A stretch of 63,956 bases of DNA, taken from positions 1-63,956 of the forward strand of contig JBDIVL010000026.1 of the NCBI GenBank assembly GCA_039794405.1, written 5' to 3'. Each line of letters opens with the position of its first letter. Positions within the stretch are counted from its first letter, which is position 1. A program made the translations under genes and the position numbers. Positions 9,050 through 18,609 of this stretch are shown here, piece after piece. The notes below the pieces were generated by a model. That model saw only the letters and a list, made by a program, of their open reading frames with translations, searched no databases and was not told the DNA's origin. This DNA is from JBDIVL01 sp039794405 (GTDB lineage Bacteria > Planctomycetota > Brocadiia > Brocadiales > Brocadiaceae).

Positions 9050-9211
9050 TATAGTATCCAGTAAATGAAATCGAGCCATAGAGAGAGATAACCGCAGAGC
9101 ACAAGAAACCGCAGAGAGTAAATATCTACGGGTTGGTTTAATCATCCCCGATTGAACAGAAACGTTTATTAGCACGTTTCATAAGTACGGTTTCATTGAA
9201 CAGGTACTATA
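9050..9211. repeat. MITE-like palindromic element, copy 2 (short form)
   Basis: It begins TATAGTATCC and ends GGTACTATA, an inverted pair. Inside are GGTTGGTTTAATC, the hairpin around ATCATCCCCGATTGA and AACGTTTATTAGCACGTTTC. The left 100 bp match the left part of the element at 35891-36166, including GAAATCGAGCCATAGAGAGA. The right half of the longer copies is missing. Confidence 0.65.
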
Positions 9212-9267
9212 ACTATTCTTTCAAGATTTTTATTGAACAGGTACTATAACTATTCTTTCAAGATTTT
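9195..9267. repeat. Tandem 37-bp duplication
   Basis: A 36-bp block that starts ATTGAACAGGTACTATAACT and ends TTCAAGATTTT is present twice, offset by 37 bp. It carries the right end of the MITE-like copy 2 plus flanking sequence and lies just downstream of smc. Confidence 0.85.
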
Positions 9268-9347
9268 TGTGGTATTACACATTCGGCACTGCAATCACGA
9301 CAGCAACAGTAATCCAGTCTTTGAACGATCAAAAATATACAAAACTC

Positions 9348-12300
9348 TCAAGCTACCTTGCGTTCAATCTCTTCAAATTTAACGGCAACCTTTTTCGATA
9401 CGCCAGGCTCTTGCATCGTGATCCCGTAAAGCACATCAGCAACGCTCATGGTGACCTTGTTGTGGGTGATGATGAGGAATTGTGTGTCCTTGGTGAAGTC
9501 CTTTACCACGTGGGAGAACCTGTTAATGTTGCTCTCATCCAGGGCGGCATCTACTTCGTCCAGGATACAGAATGGACTGGGTTTGGTTTGAAATACGGCA
9601 AAGAGCAGGGCTACGGTGGTCATAACCTTCTCACCACCGGAAAGAAGGGTAATTGAACGCAGTTCTTTATTCGGCGGCTGTGCTATAATCTCAATCCCCG
9701 CTTCCAAAATATCAACATTTTCCTCAAGGATTACATCCGCCTTGCCTCCGCCAAACAATTTCCTGAACATCATCTGGAAATTCTGGCGGACCTCATTATA
9801 GGTCTTTTCAAATAATTCACGGCTGGTGTGGTTAATTTTCTGTATTAAATTTTGTAAAGCTTCCTGAGATTTCTGAAGATCGTCTCTCTGATTTACAAGG
9901 AATGTCTCACGTATCTCCAGATCATCCTGTTCTTTAATTGCCTCCAGATTCACATTCCCCAGCCTTTCTATCTTTCCTTGTAATTCTTCAATTTCCCTGG
10001 AGACGGCCTCCCAGAAACCAACCTGAGACTGGCCTGTGTTACCGGACTCAACCTGAACTATGCTTAATTCCAATTTGATTTCACCGGTGGATGCATCTAA
10101 ATTTGCCAACTCAAGCTGATATTCCTCCCGAACACGCTCCTCCAGATTCGATATACGGATGTGGTATTCATTTTCCTTGAGCCGCAATTCTTGTAACTGT
10201 TGCTCAATCTGCTTATGCTCGGCCCGTTTCTCTTCAAGTTGTGCCTTTCCATCAATAACTTTGAGGTCGTAGTCTTCCCGTTCAGCCCTCAGGACATCTA
10301 TTTCCCCCTCCAACGCAGTGTTTTTCGTCTCAAGTTCATTTACAAGAAGTTCCAGGTGTTTAATTTCTCTCTCGGCCTCTAGCCTTTTCTGCTGGCAAAT
10401 TTGACTCTCGGATGCAGTATATTTGACCTGTTCCTGCATTTCCGCAAGCTCAGTATGGAATCTATTCAGGGTACTACTTAGTCCGTCTTTTTTTTCCTGT
10501 TTTTGAGCAAGCCCGATTTTTAAGGTAGTGATTTCGTCCTGGATGCCCTTTTTCAATTGTTCTTTTTCTTTTACCAAGATGGAGGATTCTTCGACCTGTT
10601 GTTTCAATTGCTTGTGTTGCTGGCTAAGGGATTTCAGTTCATCCTGCAATGCCATATCACGGTTACACGCCTTTTCTACTTCAACATCAATCTCTCCTAT
10701 CTCATTCTCATTGATCTTTTTCTCTGTAGTAAACTCATCCTGTTTCTGTTCGTTCTGTGCAAGTTCATTATCCCTGGAAATTTTTGAGATATTTACCTGA
10801 TCTATCCTTTTTGCCAATTGGGCCGTCTCTTCCTCAAGCCCTGAAAGTTCCTCAATATAAATACATTTATCCTGCTCCAATTTCTCAAGGATCTGATGGA
10901 TTTGTACCAGTTCTTCTTCAATCTTCTTCAATTCGCTCTTCCGGGATATAATCCCCACTTGCCCCTGCCTCTTTCCTCCACTGATGGTACCTTCTGGCTC
11001 CAGTAATTCCCCGTCAAGTGTTACACAACGGATACCATAAGCAGAATTGTTCAGGGCAAGTGCCGCATGAAGGTTTTTTACAACAACGGTATTATGCAAA
11101 AAACTATGAACAACCTTACCAACTTCTTCCGTGCTGTTTACCAGTTTACCTGCAATTCCTATAACGTCTGGCTTTTGCAGAATTTCTTCCGGAACGGAAA
11201 ACCGGCCATCTGCCCTGTCTAAAGGGAAAAAGATCGCATGCCCTTTTTGGTTTTTCTGTAAGAACGCAATCGCCTGAAGGGCATCACCGGTAGTATCTGT
11301 AACAATGCCCTGAACCCTTTCACCGAGCGCGGTCTCAATAGCTACTGCATACGACAGGTCTACTTTCAGCAGGTCACCGATCATGCCCCGTATGCCTTTT
11401 ACTGCAGCAAGGTCTTTCCTGGCTTCTTCCAGGATCGTCTTTGCACCTGCCTCTACTCCCTCAGACCGCATTTCGTAATCCATAAGGACTTCATGGCGGG
11501 ATGTCTTGCTGCTCTTCAATTGTTTTTGCTGACTGATCTGCTCATCTAACGACCGTATCATTCTTACCAACTCTTGTATGCGTCCTTTTGAAGCAGAGAG
11601 GTTCTTGTCTAAACTTGTGAACTCCTCCATGAGTGAGTTTTTTTCCCTCATGATTTCTTCACGTCCGGACGCCAGGGTATTGATGAGTGATTGAATTTCC
11701 TCTTGCCTTTTTATGAGCCGTATTTTCCTGTTTTTCAGGGCATCCTTCTCCGTGGTCAGGCTGCCAATCTCATTCTGAAGGCTTGACTCTCTCTGAAGGA
11801 TCGTAATAACCTCGGATTTCTTTTCATCGATGCCCTGGTACAGCAGGTCACATTCGAGGTTGATTTGTTTCTGTACCGTTTCTTTAGTCTTTTGAATATC
11901 GATAAATTTTGTAATCTCCTGCTCCAATGCATTCAATAATTCTTTTGTTTCTGTTATTTTGTTATTCGTCTCATATATTCGATTTTCCAGGTTCTTTTGC
12001 TGCTCAAGGTATTTTTCCTGTTGAATTTCTAACTCTTTTATACGCTCATGATCATATTTTATTTTATCCTGATTCTTAGATATCTGTACTTCGATGTTTA
12101 CCTTTTCAGTCTGTACCTCTGCTAATTGCTGCTCTAGTTGCTCTATCCTGTCTTCAACCTCATTCAACTGCATTTCGAGTTCATTAGCATCAGCAATTAT
12201 CTTCTCGCCCTGTCCCCCGATCTGATTTATCTGCTCCGAAACGGTGATCTTTTTCTCTTGTAAATCACGATAATTCCTTAGCGAAAGGCCAACCTTCAAT

Positions 12301-12971
12301 TTTTTTAATTGTTCTACATGATCCTGATATTTTCTCGCCTTGGACGCCTGGAGCTTTACAGAACGAAGTTGTTTTTGAAGTTCCTCAATGATATCACCGA
12401 CCCGCAAAAGATTCTGCTCTACATGCTCAAGCTTACTCAAGGCAGATTTTTTCCGCGATTTAAACTTACTAATCCCCGCAGCTTCCTCAAACAACACCCT
12501 TCTTTCACTGGCATCTGAATGCAACAGGGCATCAACATTACCCTGCTCAATTACAGAGTAGGCATCAGCACCGAATCCTGTGTCCAGAAAAAGCTCTCGA
12601 ATGTCTTTTAACCTGCTTGCTTGCTTATTAATAAGATATTCCGACTCCCCTGAAGTATACAACCGGCGGGTTATGCAAACCTCAGTATATTCAAGCGGCA
12701 ATAACCCTTTATTATTCTGGATGGTCAAAGATACTTCCGCATAACCGAGGGACGGGCGTTTCTCCGTCCCGTTAAATATCACATCCGCCATCTCATTGCC
12801 CCTTAATGATTTTACACTCTGTTCTCCAAGTACCCACTTAATGGCATCAATGACATTACTCTTTCCACATCCATTCGGTCCTACAATAACGGTTATTCCA
12901 TCTTCAAAGGTAATTTCAGTCTTTTCAGCAAAGGATTTAAAACCGAACAATTCCAGCTTTTTCAGTTTCAT
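9348..12971 (-). CDS. smc: Chromosome segregation protein SMC
   Basis: This is a full-length, 1207-residue SMC, the ATPase core of the condensin that compacts and separates chromosomes with ScpA and ScpB. Walker A GPNGCGKS is at residues 31-38, long coiled coils run from about 170-500 and 670-1020, a globular hinge lies between (around 510-650, with GVEAGAKTILEEA and TVVVKNLHAALAL), and the C-terminal head has the ABC signature LLSGGEK (about 1109) and Walker B ILDEVDAALD (about 1136). scpA is present at 24505-25275 but is not adjacent. The start ATG gives the conserved MKLKKLELFGFKSF N-terminus. Confidence 0.98.
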   Translation of the reverse strand: MKLKKLELFGFKSFAEKTEITFEDGITVIVGPNGCGKSNVIDAIKWVLGEQSVKSLRGNEMADVIFNGTEKRPSLGYAEVSLTIQNNKGLLPLEYTEVCITRRLYTSGESEYLINKQASRLKDIRELFLDTGFGADAYSVIEQGNVDALLHSDASERRVLFEEAAGISKFKSRKKSALSKLEHVEQNLLRVGDIIEELQKQLRSVKLQASKARKYQDHVEQLKKLKVGLSLRNYRDLQEKKITVSEQINQIGGQGEKIIADANELEMQLNEVEDRIEQLEQQLAEVQTEKVNIEVQISKNQDKIKYDHERIKELEIQQEKYLEQQKNLENRIYETNNKITETKELLNALEQEITKFIDIQKTKETVQKQINLECDLLYQGIDEKKSEVITILQRESSLQNEIGSLTTEKDALKNRKIRLIKRQEEIQSLINTLASGREEIMREKNSLMEEFTSLDKNLSASKGRIQELVRMIRSLDEQISQQKQLKSSKTSRHEVLMDYEMRSEGVEAGAKTILEEARKDLAAVKGIRGMIGDLLKVDLSYAVAIETALGERVQGIVTDTTGDALQAIAFLQKNQKGHAIFFPLDRADGRFSVPEEILQKPDVIGIAGKLVNSTEEVGKVVHSFLHNTVVVKNLHAALALNNSAYGIRCVTLDGELLEPEGTISGGKRQGQVGIISRKSELKKIEEELVQIHQILEKLEQDKCIYIEELSGLEEETAQLAKRIDQVNISKISRDNELAQNEQKQDEFTTEKKINENEIGEIDVEVEKACNRDMALQDELKSLSQQHKQLKQQVEESSILVKEKEQLKKGIQDEITTLKIGLAQKQEKKDGLSSTLNRFHTELAEMQEQVKYTASESQICQQKRLEAEREIKHLELLVNELETKNTALEGEIDVLRAEREDYDLKVIDGKAQLEEKRAEHKQIEQQLQELRLKENEYHIRISNLEERVREEYQLELANLDASTGEIKLELSIVQVESGNTGQSQVGFWEAVSREIEELQGKIERLGNVNLEAIKEQDDLEIRETFLVNQRDDLQKSQEALQNLIQKINHTSRELFEKTYNEVRQNFQMMFRKLFGGGKADVILEENVDILEAGIEIIAQPPNKELRSITLLSGGEKVMTTVALLFAVFQTKPSPFCILDEVDAALDESNINRFSHVVKDFTKDTQFLIITHNKVTMSVADVLYGITMQEPGVSKKVAVKFEEIERKVA

Positions 12972-13230
12972 AATTCCAATTTCAAAATGAGAAACAATGA
13001 TAAAAGAATAAAGAGGGATGTCCCGATAGCCCGAAACACCCCTCTTTCATTACACATACATTTGGTTCCTAATCAAATATACGAATTCCTTTAGGTATTC
13101 ATATTCTTGTATGCATCTACGCATACTAAAATTTTTGTTTATTACAACAAAGTTCGTTACATACTTTCAACCTTACATTCCATTATCTTAAAAATTTCTA
13201 AAATTACGATTCACACATACTATTCATTAT

Positions 13231-13317
13231 CTATTTCTTTGTAGTCTTCTTTTTTGTAGTCTTCTTTGCTCCTGCCTTTGACGTCTTTCCGGATGTACCG
13301 CATTTCTTCACCGCCAT
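13231..13317 (-). CDS. 28-residue Lys/Thr-rich basic peptide
   Basis: A short frame encodes a peptide beginning MAVKKCGTSGK and ending in Lys-Thr repeats (KKTTKKKTTKK). It resembles the tail of histone H1-like/HC1 nucleoid proteins in composition only. Support for real translation is a very strong Shine-Dalgarno match, AAGGGGGTGATT, placed about 5 bp before the ATG. It sits alone in the gap between smc and the nrd operon on the same strand. It is a possible DNA- or RNA-binding peptide; the function is unknown. Confidence 0.5.
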   Translation of the reverse strand: MAVKKCGTSGKTSKAGAKKTTKKKTTKK

Positions 13318-13372
13318 ACACAATCACCCCCTTCCTTTTGTATCGTTATTGGAACCAAATAGTATAGTGAGA

Positions 13373-14107
13373 TTACCAATTCCTCTGAAAAACCTTACCT
13401 TCTTCGCCACGCACACAGCAATAGTCAACATATTTACTTGCACTTACTGCAAAATCCCTTAAGGTATCGGCAGAATACGGTGCAATCCTTAGCATCTTCG
13501 TTTCTAAACAATGATTCGGTCTAAACGACTGAATTATATATCGTCCGGCACCCTGAATAGACTTTGCGATGTCCTCAATATCATCCCTGTCTAGCTGAGA
13601 TGGACATACGGTAGTACGGAACTCATATTCAATCCCACTTTCCATAATAATGCGGATACTCTCTTTAATATCCTCAATATCACAAGGTACACCAGAAATT
13701 TGTTCATACTTTTCTTTCTGAAGGGGGGCCTTAATATCCATAGCTACACAATCAAGAAGTCCCCTCTCGACTAAAGCCTTTAACATACTGGGATTCGTAC
13801 CGTTGGTATCTAGGCGTACCATTACTCCTGTATCCTTTAACAACCGAAGAAGTCTATCGAGATGATTGTGTGAAGTTGGTTCACCACCGGTAACAACAAC
13901 ACCATCTATCCATCCGGAGTTTTGTCGTATTTTGTTTATGACAACATCCATTGGGATAGATTCTAATTCATTTGGCGTTTGAACCAAATGAGGGGCATGA
14001 CAATAAGGGCAGCGAAGGTTGCAGGTTGGCAAAAAAATTATAGAAACAATCTTTCCTTCCCATTCAATAAGACTATTCTCTATAAATCCCTTTATCGGTA
14101 CAACCAT
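13373..14107 (-). CDS. nrdG: Anaerobic ribonucleotide reductase activating protein (radical SAM)
   Basis: The 244-residue radical-SAM enzyme has the cluster motif CNLRCPYC (Cys29, Cys33, Cys36), then GGEPT for S-adenosylmethionine binding. It matches the longer NrdG type (pyruvate-formate-lyase-activase-like) that installs the glycyl radical on class III ribonucleotide reductase. It follows nrdD on the same strand after a 52-bp gap, which supports the assignment. It lacks the extra ferredoxin-type cluster of glycyl-radical activases for other enzymes. Confidence 0.92.
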   Translation of the reverse strand: MVVPIKGFIENSLIEWEGKIVSIIFLPTCNLRCPYCHAPHLVQTPNELESIPMDVVINKIRQNSGWIDGVVVTGGEPTSHNHLDRLLRLLKDTGVMVRLDTNGTNPSMLKALVERGLLDCVAMDIKAPLQKEKYEQISGVPCDIEDIKESIRIIMESGIEYEFRTTVCPSQLDRDDIEDIAKSIQGAGRYIIQSFRPNHCLETKMLRIAPYSADTLRDFAVSASKYVDYCCVRGEEGKVFQRNW

Positions 14108-14159
14108 ATAATCAATGAAATATAAATTCTATACCTCTGAAATAATAATCTTATAAAGT

Positions 14160-16601
14160 TTAACACTTTGCAGCACAAGATTCTACAATCATTTTATTTT
14201 CCTGAGGCAACAAATCATCTACCCGGTAATTCCCCTTGTGCCGGTCCGCCAGCTCACCAATTTTAGACTTGTTCCAGTTATTGATACGGCTAAAGTAACC
14301 TACAATTCTGGAAACGCCATATACATTCCTGGAACCACAGTATATACAAACATCAGTAAGTTTCTGGTTAACCCTTTTACAATCATTACAAATGGTAAAT
14401 TCCGGCGAAATTGTTACCTGTGCAGCCTGAGTATTTTTGAAAGTCTTTTTGACCAGATTCATAATACTCGCGGCCGGTGGCCTTTGCTCGCCTACAAATG
14501 CATGAATAATAGCACCCGACTCTATCATCGTATGGAATTTGCTTTGGAGGAATATACGGGTAATCATGTCTACGGGGGCATCGGGACGCAGATGGATACT
14601 GTTGGTATAATAAAACTCGTCCTTCTCGATATTTCCCTTTACCATATCAGCAGCCTCTGGATAATTTCTTACGTCAATCTTTGCCAACCTTCTGCTGGCG
14701 CTTTCTGCAGGAGATTCCTCCAAAGAAAACTTCAAATTATATTTCTTTCCTGCCTCTTTGACCCGTCCATACATATGAGAAACAACCCGAAGTCCCTGCT
14801 TGATCATGTCATCTCCCTCATGGAGCTCTCTCCCGGTCATAAACTGGAGACATTCGTTCAACCCTATAATACCCACAATGTATGTTGATGCATCGAGATC
14901 CACATAAGGGCGACCATCCCTGGCCTTTTTCCCAATCTCCCAGAGCGGCATTTCAGGGCCGGACATCAACTTCCCAACAAACTTCTTTTTCTGGAGGTGT
15001 GCATTTACGGCAACCTCAACACCTTTATCAATCTCTCTGTACAGCGCCTCCCAATTCCCTTTCCCCGCTCTATAGGAAGCCTGCGGAAGGTTTATGGTAA
15101 TGTTTTGAAATCCACAGAAACGCATACTTTCCGGATGCCTGATCATATAATGATCATCAATCGTGGTACGCAAACGGCAACATGCCGAAAGAGTGATCTC
15201 ATCCCTGTCAAAGATAAAATAGGGAACACCATTTTCACTGGCAATCTGACAAGCGTATTCCAAAAGCTCATATTGCTTTGGATCATTAAGGGTGTCTTCA
15301 TTGATGTGAAAATCACATTTCGGGAAGGCAAAAGGATGTCCATAGCAGTCTCCCTCTCGCCACACATCTAACATGGCAAGGGTAAACTGCCTTGCCGTTT
15401 CAGTATAATCTCCATAGGTCTTTCCTGTATACTTTCCTCCTGGCCCAATAGCAGGAATACTCCGCAGGTATCTTGGAACACCTGTATGGACATTGAAATC
15501 CAGAAATAACGTCTGACCTCCGCGAGAAAAGGCACTTTGTGAGCAACTGAAGATAAGGTGCTGCGCCTCCTGTTTCATTTCTTTATAGCTCATTCCCTCC
15601 AAATAAGGGGCATACATAATATTGATATATCCCACGCCAAGGGCACCAGCATAGTAAGCCTGCATGGAGGCAAGGAAGGTATTTAAGTGTCCGGTAAGGG
15701 TACTCGCATGTTTTGCAGGTGCAGATTCCGTATCCAGGTTCTGGAGTGATAATCCATATTTTTTCAGATACTCTAAAGAATGGGAGGAACAATACACTCT
15801 TGTCGGATAACCCAAATCATGGATGTGAACCACCCCGTTCAGATGGGCATCTGCAACGTCTTTTGAGAATACTTCCTGAAGGGCAAATTGTTTAAGGGTA
15901 TTTTCTGCAATAGCAAGATTAATTGCTTCCGGATTATTGGCAGCGAGGTTACTGTTTTCTTTATTTTTTGACATGATAAGTTCGGTAAGGTCATACTTGG
16001 GCATACCAACCACAAGTTGTTTTTCGAGTTTCTTATTATATCCCCTCTCGAAAAGCTCGTTATCTACCAGTTCTCGTATTAATGATGTAGAAATACGGTT
16101 TAATCCAGACGAAAAGACCCTTTGTTCCACGACACCTGCAATCTCACTGGCAACCCCTTCCGGCATGTCGGCTTCTTTTTCCAGCGCTTCTGCGATTTTT
16201 CTTTTCTCCCACGGAAATGTCTCATCTTTTGTTTCTGTGTTTACCATGAGGGAAACATCGGTTGTGTCCGCCCGTCTTCTCGTCTGCTTCCTGACCCGAA
16301 GAGACTCACGAATCCTTGCTCTTTTATCACGATAGAGGATGTACGCCTTTGCTGTCTTTGCATGTCCTGTCTCGATAAGTACCTTTTCTACCATATCCTG
16401 TATATCTTCAATGCCAGGCCTCTGTCCTGAATACTTTTTTTCCAGAAACATCGTAACAACAACGGCAAGTTCATCTGCCAAGGCCCGATCTTCACCTCCT
16501 ACCGCCTGCGCCGCCTTGAAGATAGCATCAGCAATCTTTTTCTCGTTAAAAGGCACCAATCTTCCATCACGCTTTACTACATGCTCTATAGCTGTTTGCA
16601 T
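14160..16601 (-). CDS. nrdD: Anaerobic (class III) ribonucleoside-triphosphate reductase
   Basis: This 813-residue glycyl-radical enzyme makes deoxyribonucleotides anaerobically. Two consecutive ATP-cone modules at the N-terminus (about residues 1-95 and 110-200) point to allosteric control by dATP/ATP; a doubled cone is less usual. The catalytic barrel follows. Near the C-terminus are a zinc site (CNDCKRVNQKLTDVCIYCG) and the glycyl-radical loop RIVGYFSRINNWNKSK. ATG at 16601 is preferred to the upstream TTG (16616) because GGGGAGGAAG lies directly before it. nrdR ends 17 bp upstream, and nrdG follows. Confidence 0.96.
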   Translation of the reverse strand: MQTAIEHVVKRDGRLVPFNEKKIADAIFKAAQAVGGEDRALADELAVVVTMFLEKKYSGQRPGIEDIQDMVEKVLIETGHAKTAKAYILYRDKRARIRESLRVRKQTRRRADTTDVSLMVNTETKDETFPWEKRKIAEALEKEADMPEGVASEIAGVVEQRVFSSGLNRISTSLIRELVDNELFERGYNKKLEKQLVVGMPKYDLTELIMSKNKENSNLAANNPEAINLAIAENTLKQFALQEVFSKDVADAHLNGVVHIHDLGYPTRVYCSSHSLEYLKKYGLSLQNLDTESAPAKHASTLTGHLNTFLASMQAYYAGALGVGYINIMYAPYLEGMSYKEMKQEAQHLIFSCSQSAFSRGGQTLFLDFNVHTGVPRYLRSIPAIGPGGKYTGKTYGDYTETARQFTLAMLDVWREGDCYGHPFAFPKCDFHINEDTLNDPKQYELLEYACQIASENGVPYFIFDRDEITLSACCRLRTTIDDHYMIRHPESMRFCGFQNITINLPQASYRAGKGNWEALYREIDKGVEVAVNAHLQKKKFVGKLMSGPEMPLWEIGKKARDGRPYVDLDASTYIVGIIGLNECLQFMTGRELHEGDDMIKQGLRVVSHMYGRVKEAGKKYNLKFSLEESPAESASRRLAKIDVRNYPEAADMVKGNIEKDEFYYTNSIHLRPDAPVDMITRIFLQSKFHTMIESGAIIHAFVGEQRPPAASIMNLVKKTFKNTQAAQVTISPEFTICNDCKRVNQKLTDVCIYCGSRNVYGVSRIVGYFSRINNWNKSKIGELADRHKGNYRVDDLLPQENKMIVESCAAKC

Positions 16602-16618
16602 CCTCTTCCTCCCCAAGC

Positions 16619-17128
16619 CTAATGTTTAATAGATACACTGCGTAAATTACTGTTTTCATCTTCTTTTTTTTTCTTGGCATTGTTCATAAGCGGTTTCAAT
16701 TCGTCAAGAAATTCAGAAATGTCTTTGAATTCTCTGTATACCGATGCAAATCGCACATAAGCCACCATATCCAAATTTTTTAGTTTTTGCATTACCAGCG
16801 ATCCAATAAAGCTCGAATCTACTTCCCGATCATACTTATTATAAATCTCACGTTCAATTTCACAGACGGTATTCTCCAGAGTATCCGTGGAGACAGGTCT
16901 TTTTTCACATGCCTTCAGCAGTCCGTTAAGTATCTTCTTACGATCAAATGCCTCACGTGTGCCATCTTTCTTAACCACACGCAATGGATTTTCTTCTATT
17001 CGCTCATAGGTCGTGTATCGGCGACCACAGTTCAAACATTCCCGCCTCCGTTTGATACTTAAACCATCCATGGACGTCCGGGAGTTGATAACCTTATCAT
17101 TGTCTACTTTACAGAACAAACATTGCAT
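16619..17128 (-). CDS. nrdR: Transcriptional repressor NrdR
   Basis: NrdR senses dATP/ATP through an ATP-cone and represses ribonucleotide reductase genes. The product of 169 residues starts MQCLFCK and has the zinc ribbon Cys3, Cys6, Cys31, Cys34 with RRRECLNCGRRYTTYE, then the ATP-cone (VVKKDGTREAFDRKKI). The longer frame up to 17164 adds a hydrophobic stretch not found in the family, so the internal ATG is chosen. A charged tail with KKKKEDEN makes it slightly longer than usual. It is first in the nrdR-nrdD-nrdG cluster, with two likely NrdR boxes upstream. Confidence 0.96.
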   Translation of the reverse strand: MQCLFCKVDNDKVINSRTSMDGLSIKRRRECLNCGRRYTTYERIEENPLRVVKKDGTREAFDRKKILNGLLKACEKRPVSTDTLENTVCEIEREIYNKYDREVDSSFIGSLVMQKLKNLDMVAYVRFASVYREFKDISEFLDELKPLMNNAKKKKEDENSNLRSVSIKH

Positions 17129-17196
17129 AAAAAAACTAAACCCTACGAAAAACCTAGTTACCAAGGTGTTTTAAGGTCTTACAGGAATCTGAAAAT

Positions 17197-17244
17197 ATTC
17201 TATATATTGATGTTGTTTAATATATATCATACAATATATAGACT
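17197..17244. promoter_or_regulatory. Pair of NrdR boxes upstream of nrdR-nrdD-nrdG
   Basis: Two related sites, CTATATATTG (17200-17209) and its inverse CAATATATAG (17232-17241), lie about 70-110 bp before the nrdR start. Their centres are 32 bp apart, three helical turns. Known NrdR operators are pairs of 16-bp AT-rich palindromes (ACAnWATATATWnTGT type) with about this spacing. Autoregulation of the operon is inferred. Confidence 0.7.
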
Positions 17245-17434
17245 GTCAAGCGCATTTTTGAAAAATAAGGATAAACTTAAGAGATCTAAGCGGTTTGGCA
17301 TTTTCATGGTAAAGACCCGACCCGAAAGATTCGGAAAAGCTGAAATCTGAAGCAGTGAATCTGTTGTCGACGTACTCAGGAATGCGAGACAAATTCAAAT
17401 GAATAAAACTCAAAATTAAGTAATTACTCTAGAA

Positions 17435-17902
17435 CTAATCTCTTTTGGATTCTTCCAGTTTTACAATTTCTACTTTAATATTTGCCATGGAAAGCATTTC
17501 TTTGGCGAGGGCGTCAGGATAATCAGTGAGGGTAACGATACGTTTAATTCCTGCATTGACTAACATCTTAGCACACAAAGAGCATGGGTAGGTAGTACTG
17601 TATAATGTTGCTCCGGAAATTTTTATACCGTAATACGCGGCCTGTAGCAAGGCGTTCATTTCGGCATGAAGGCCACGACAAAGCTCATGTCGTTCCCCTG
17701 GTGGAACTTTTAATTGTTCCCGTAAACAACCAACCTCTAAACAATGTTGAATCCCGCTTGGTGCCCCGTTATAACCTGTTGTCAGAATATGCTTATCCAT
17801 CACCAAAAGTGCTCCTACCTGTCTGCGTAGACAGGTAGACCTCTGAGCTACCTCTTTGGTGATCCGTAAAAAATATTCATCCCATGATGGTCTTTTGGAC
17901 AT
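17435..17902 (-). CDS. Deoxycytidylate deaminase (ComEB-like)
   Basis: The 155-residue zinc deaminase converts dCMP to dUMP for thymidylate synthesis. The zinc/proton-shuttle motif HAEMN (His79, Glu81) and the second motif PCSLC (Cys107, Cys110) are in place, and the insertion with C-L-E-V-G-C-L-R-E before it is typical of dCMP deaminases with an extra zinc site. Length is normal. It lies upstream of the nrd operon on the same strand but is separated by about 270 bp containing the NrdR boxes, so it is a separate unit in the same nucleotide-supply neighbourhood. Confidence 0.93.
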   Translation of the reverse strand: MSKRPSWDEYFLRITKEVAQRSTCLRRQVGALLVMDKHILTTGYNGAPSGIQHCLEVGCLREQLKVPPGERHELCRGLHAEMNALLQAAYYGIKISGATLYSTTYPCSLCAKMLVNAGIKRIVTLTDYPDALAKEMLSMANIKVEIVKLEESKRD

Positions 17903-18609
17903 CCTACTTACCGGTACAAAACACAGAAGATATTTTGTCTAAAATATTTAAACATTTTTCCATTTTTGTGCATTTTTTATGTCTCTTGAAATTTTTTCAT
18001 TTTATCAATGTTTTCAAGGCTTTCAAGGGAATTTAATTTTTATCTATCTTCATCAATTTTTATATACTTCTGTTAACGAAAACATCTCATAGAAGTTTAA
18101 CCATCTCAAAGAAGAATCATAGTTATTTATACAAGTGAATATTTTAAAATCGTTTATACTAAATTACTTAACAGTAATATTCTTACAATAGTTTTGACAC
18201 TTTTGTTGCACGGATAAAAAATAGTGTCATATATCCATTGAATTATGAATTACAACAAAGAAATGATACATGCCAAAGAAATGAGCAGAAACTTTTATAA
18301 ACCGAATGAGAGATATACACAAATCCAAAGTGAAATTTATGCTGATTTACTGAATACCATACCTTCCTTTGTCCAGTTATCTGGCAGGTGGTGGATTCTT
18401 GCTAAAAAGCGATTTATCGATGAACGAGTATTTTTCCATGGCCTTCATGGAACTATCGCTATGCCAACGATATGATGTTGAAAGTAATTTTATCAAAGTT
18501 AGAGATTAACCCTTATTATGAAAAAAATTCAATCCATCTATCAGAAACTTAGAAATTACGGTACCATTGCCATTTAATTATATCCAAACCATTGACCTTA
18601 GGTATTCAA
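17903..18609. other. Gene-poor stretch between divergent genes
   Basis: About 700 bp of T- and A-rich sequence lies between the dCMP deaminase and the histidine kinase, which diverge. TTGACA at 18193 could be a -35 element for a + strand transcript, but no convincing -10 follows at the right spacing. One open frame (18245-18475) has no ribosome binding site or family resemblance. Confidence 0.4.

Noticed and set aside
18245..18475. 76-codon open frame upstream of the histidine kinase
   Set aside because: No ribosome binding site, no recognisable domain, and it lies in a low-complexity AT-rich gap; could be a gene remnant but cannot be supported.
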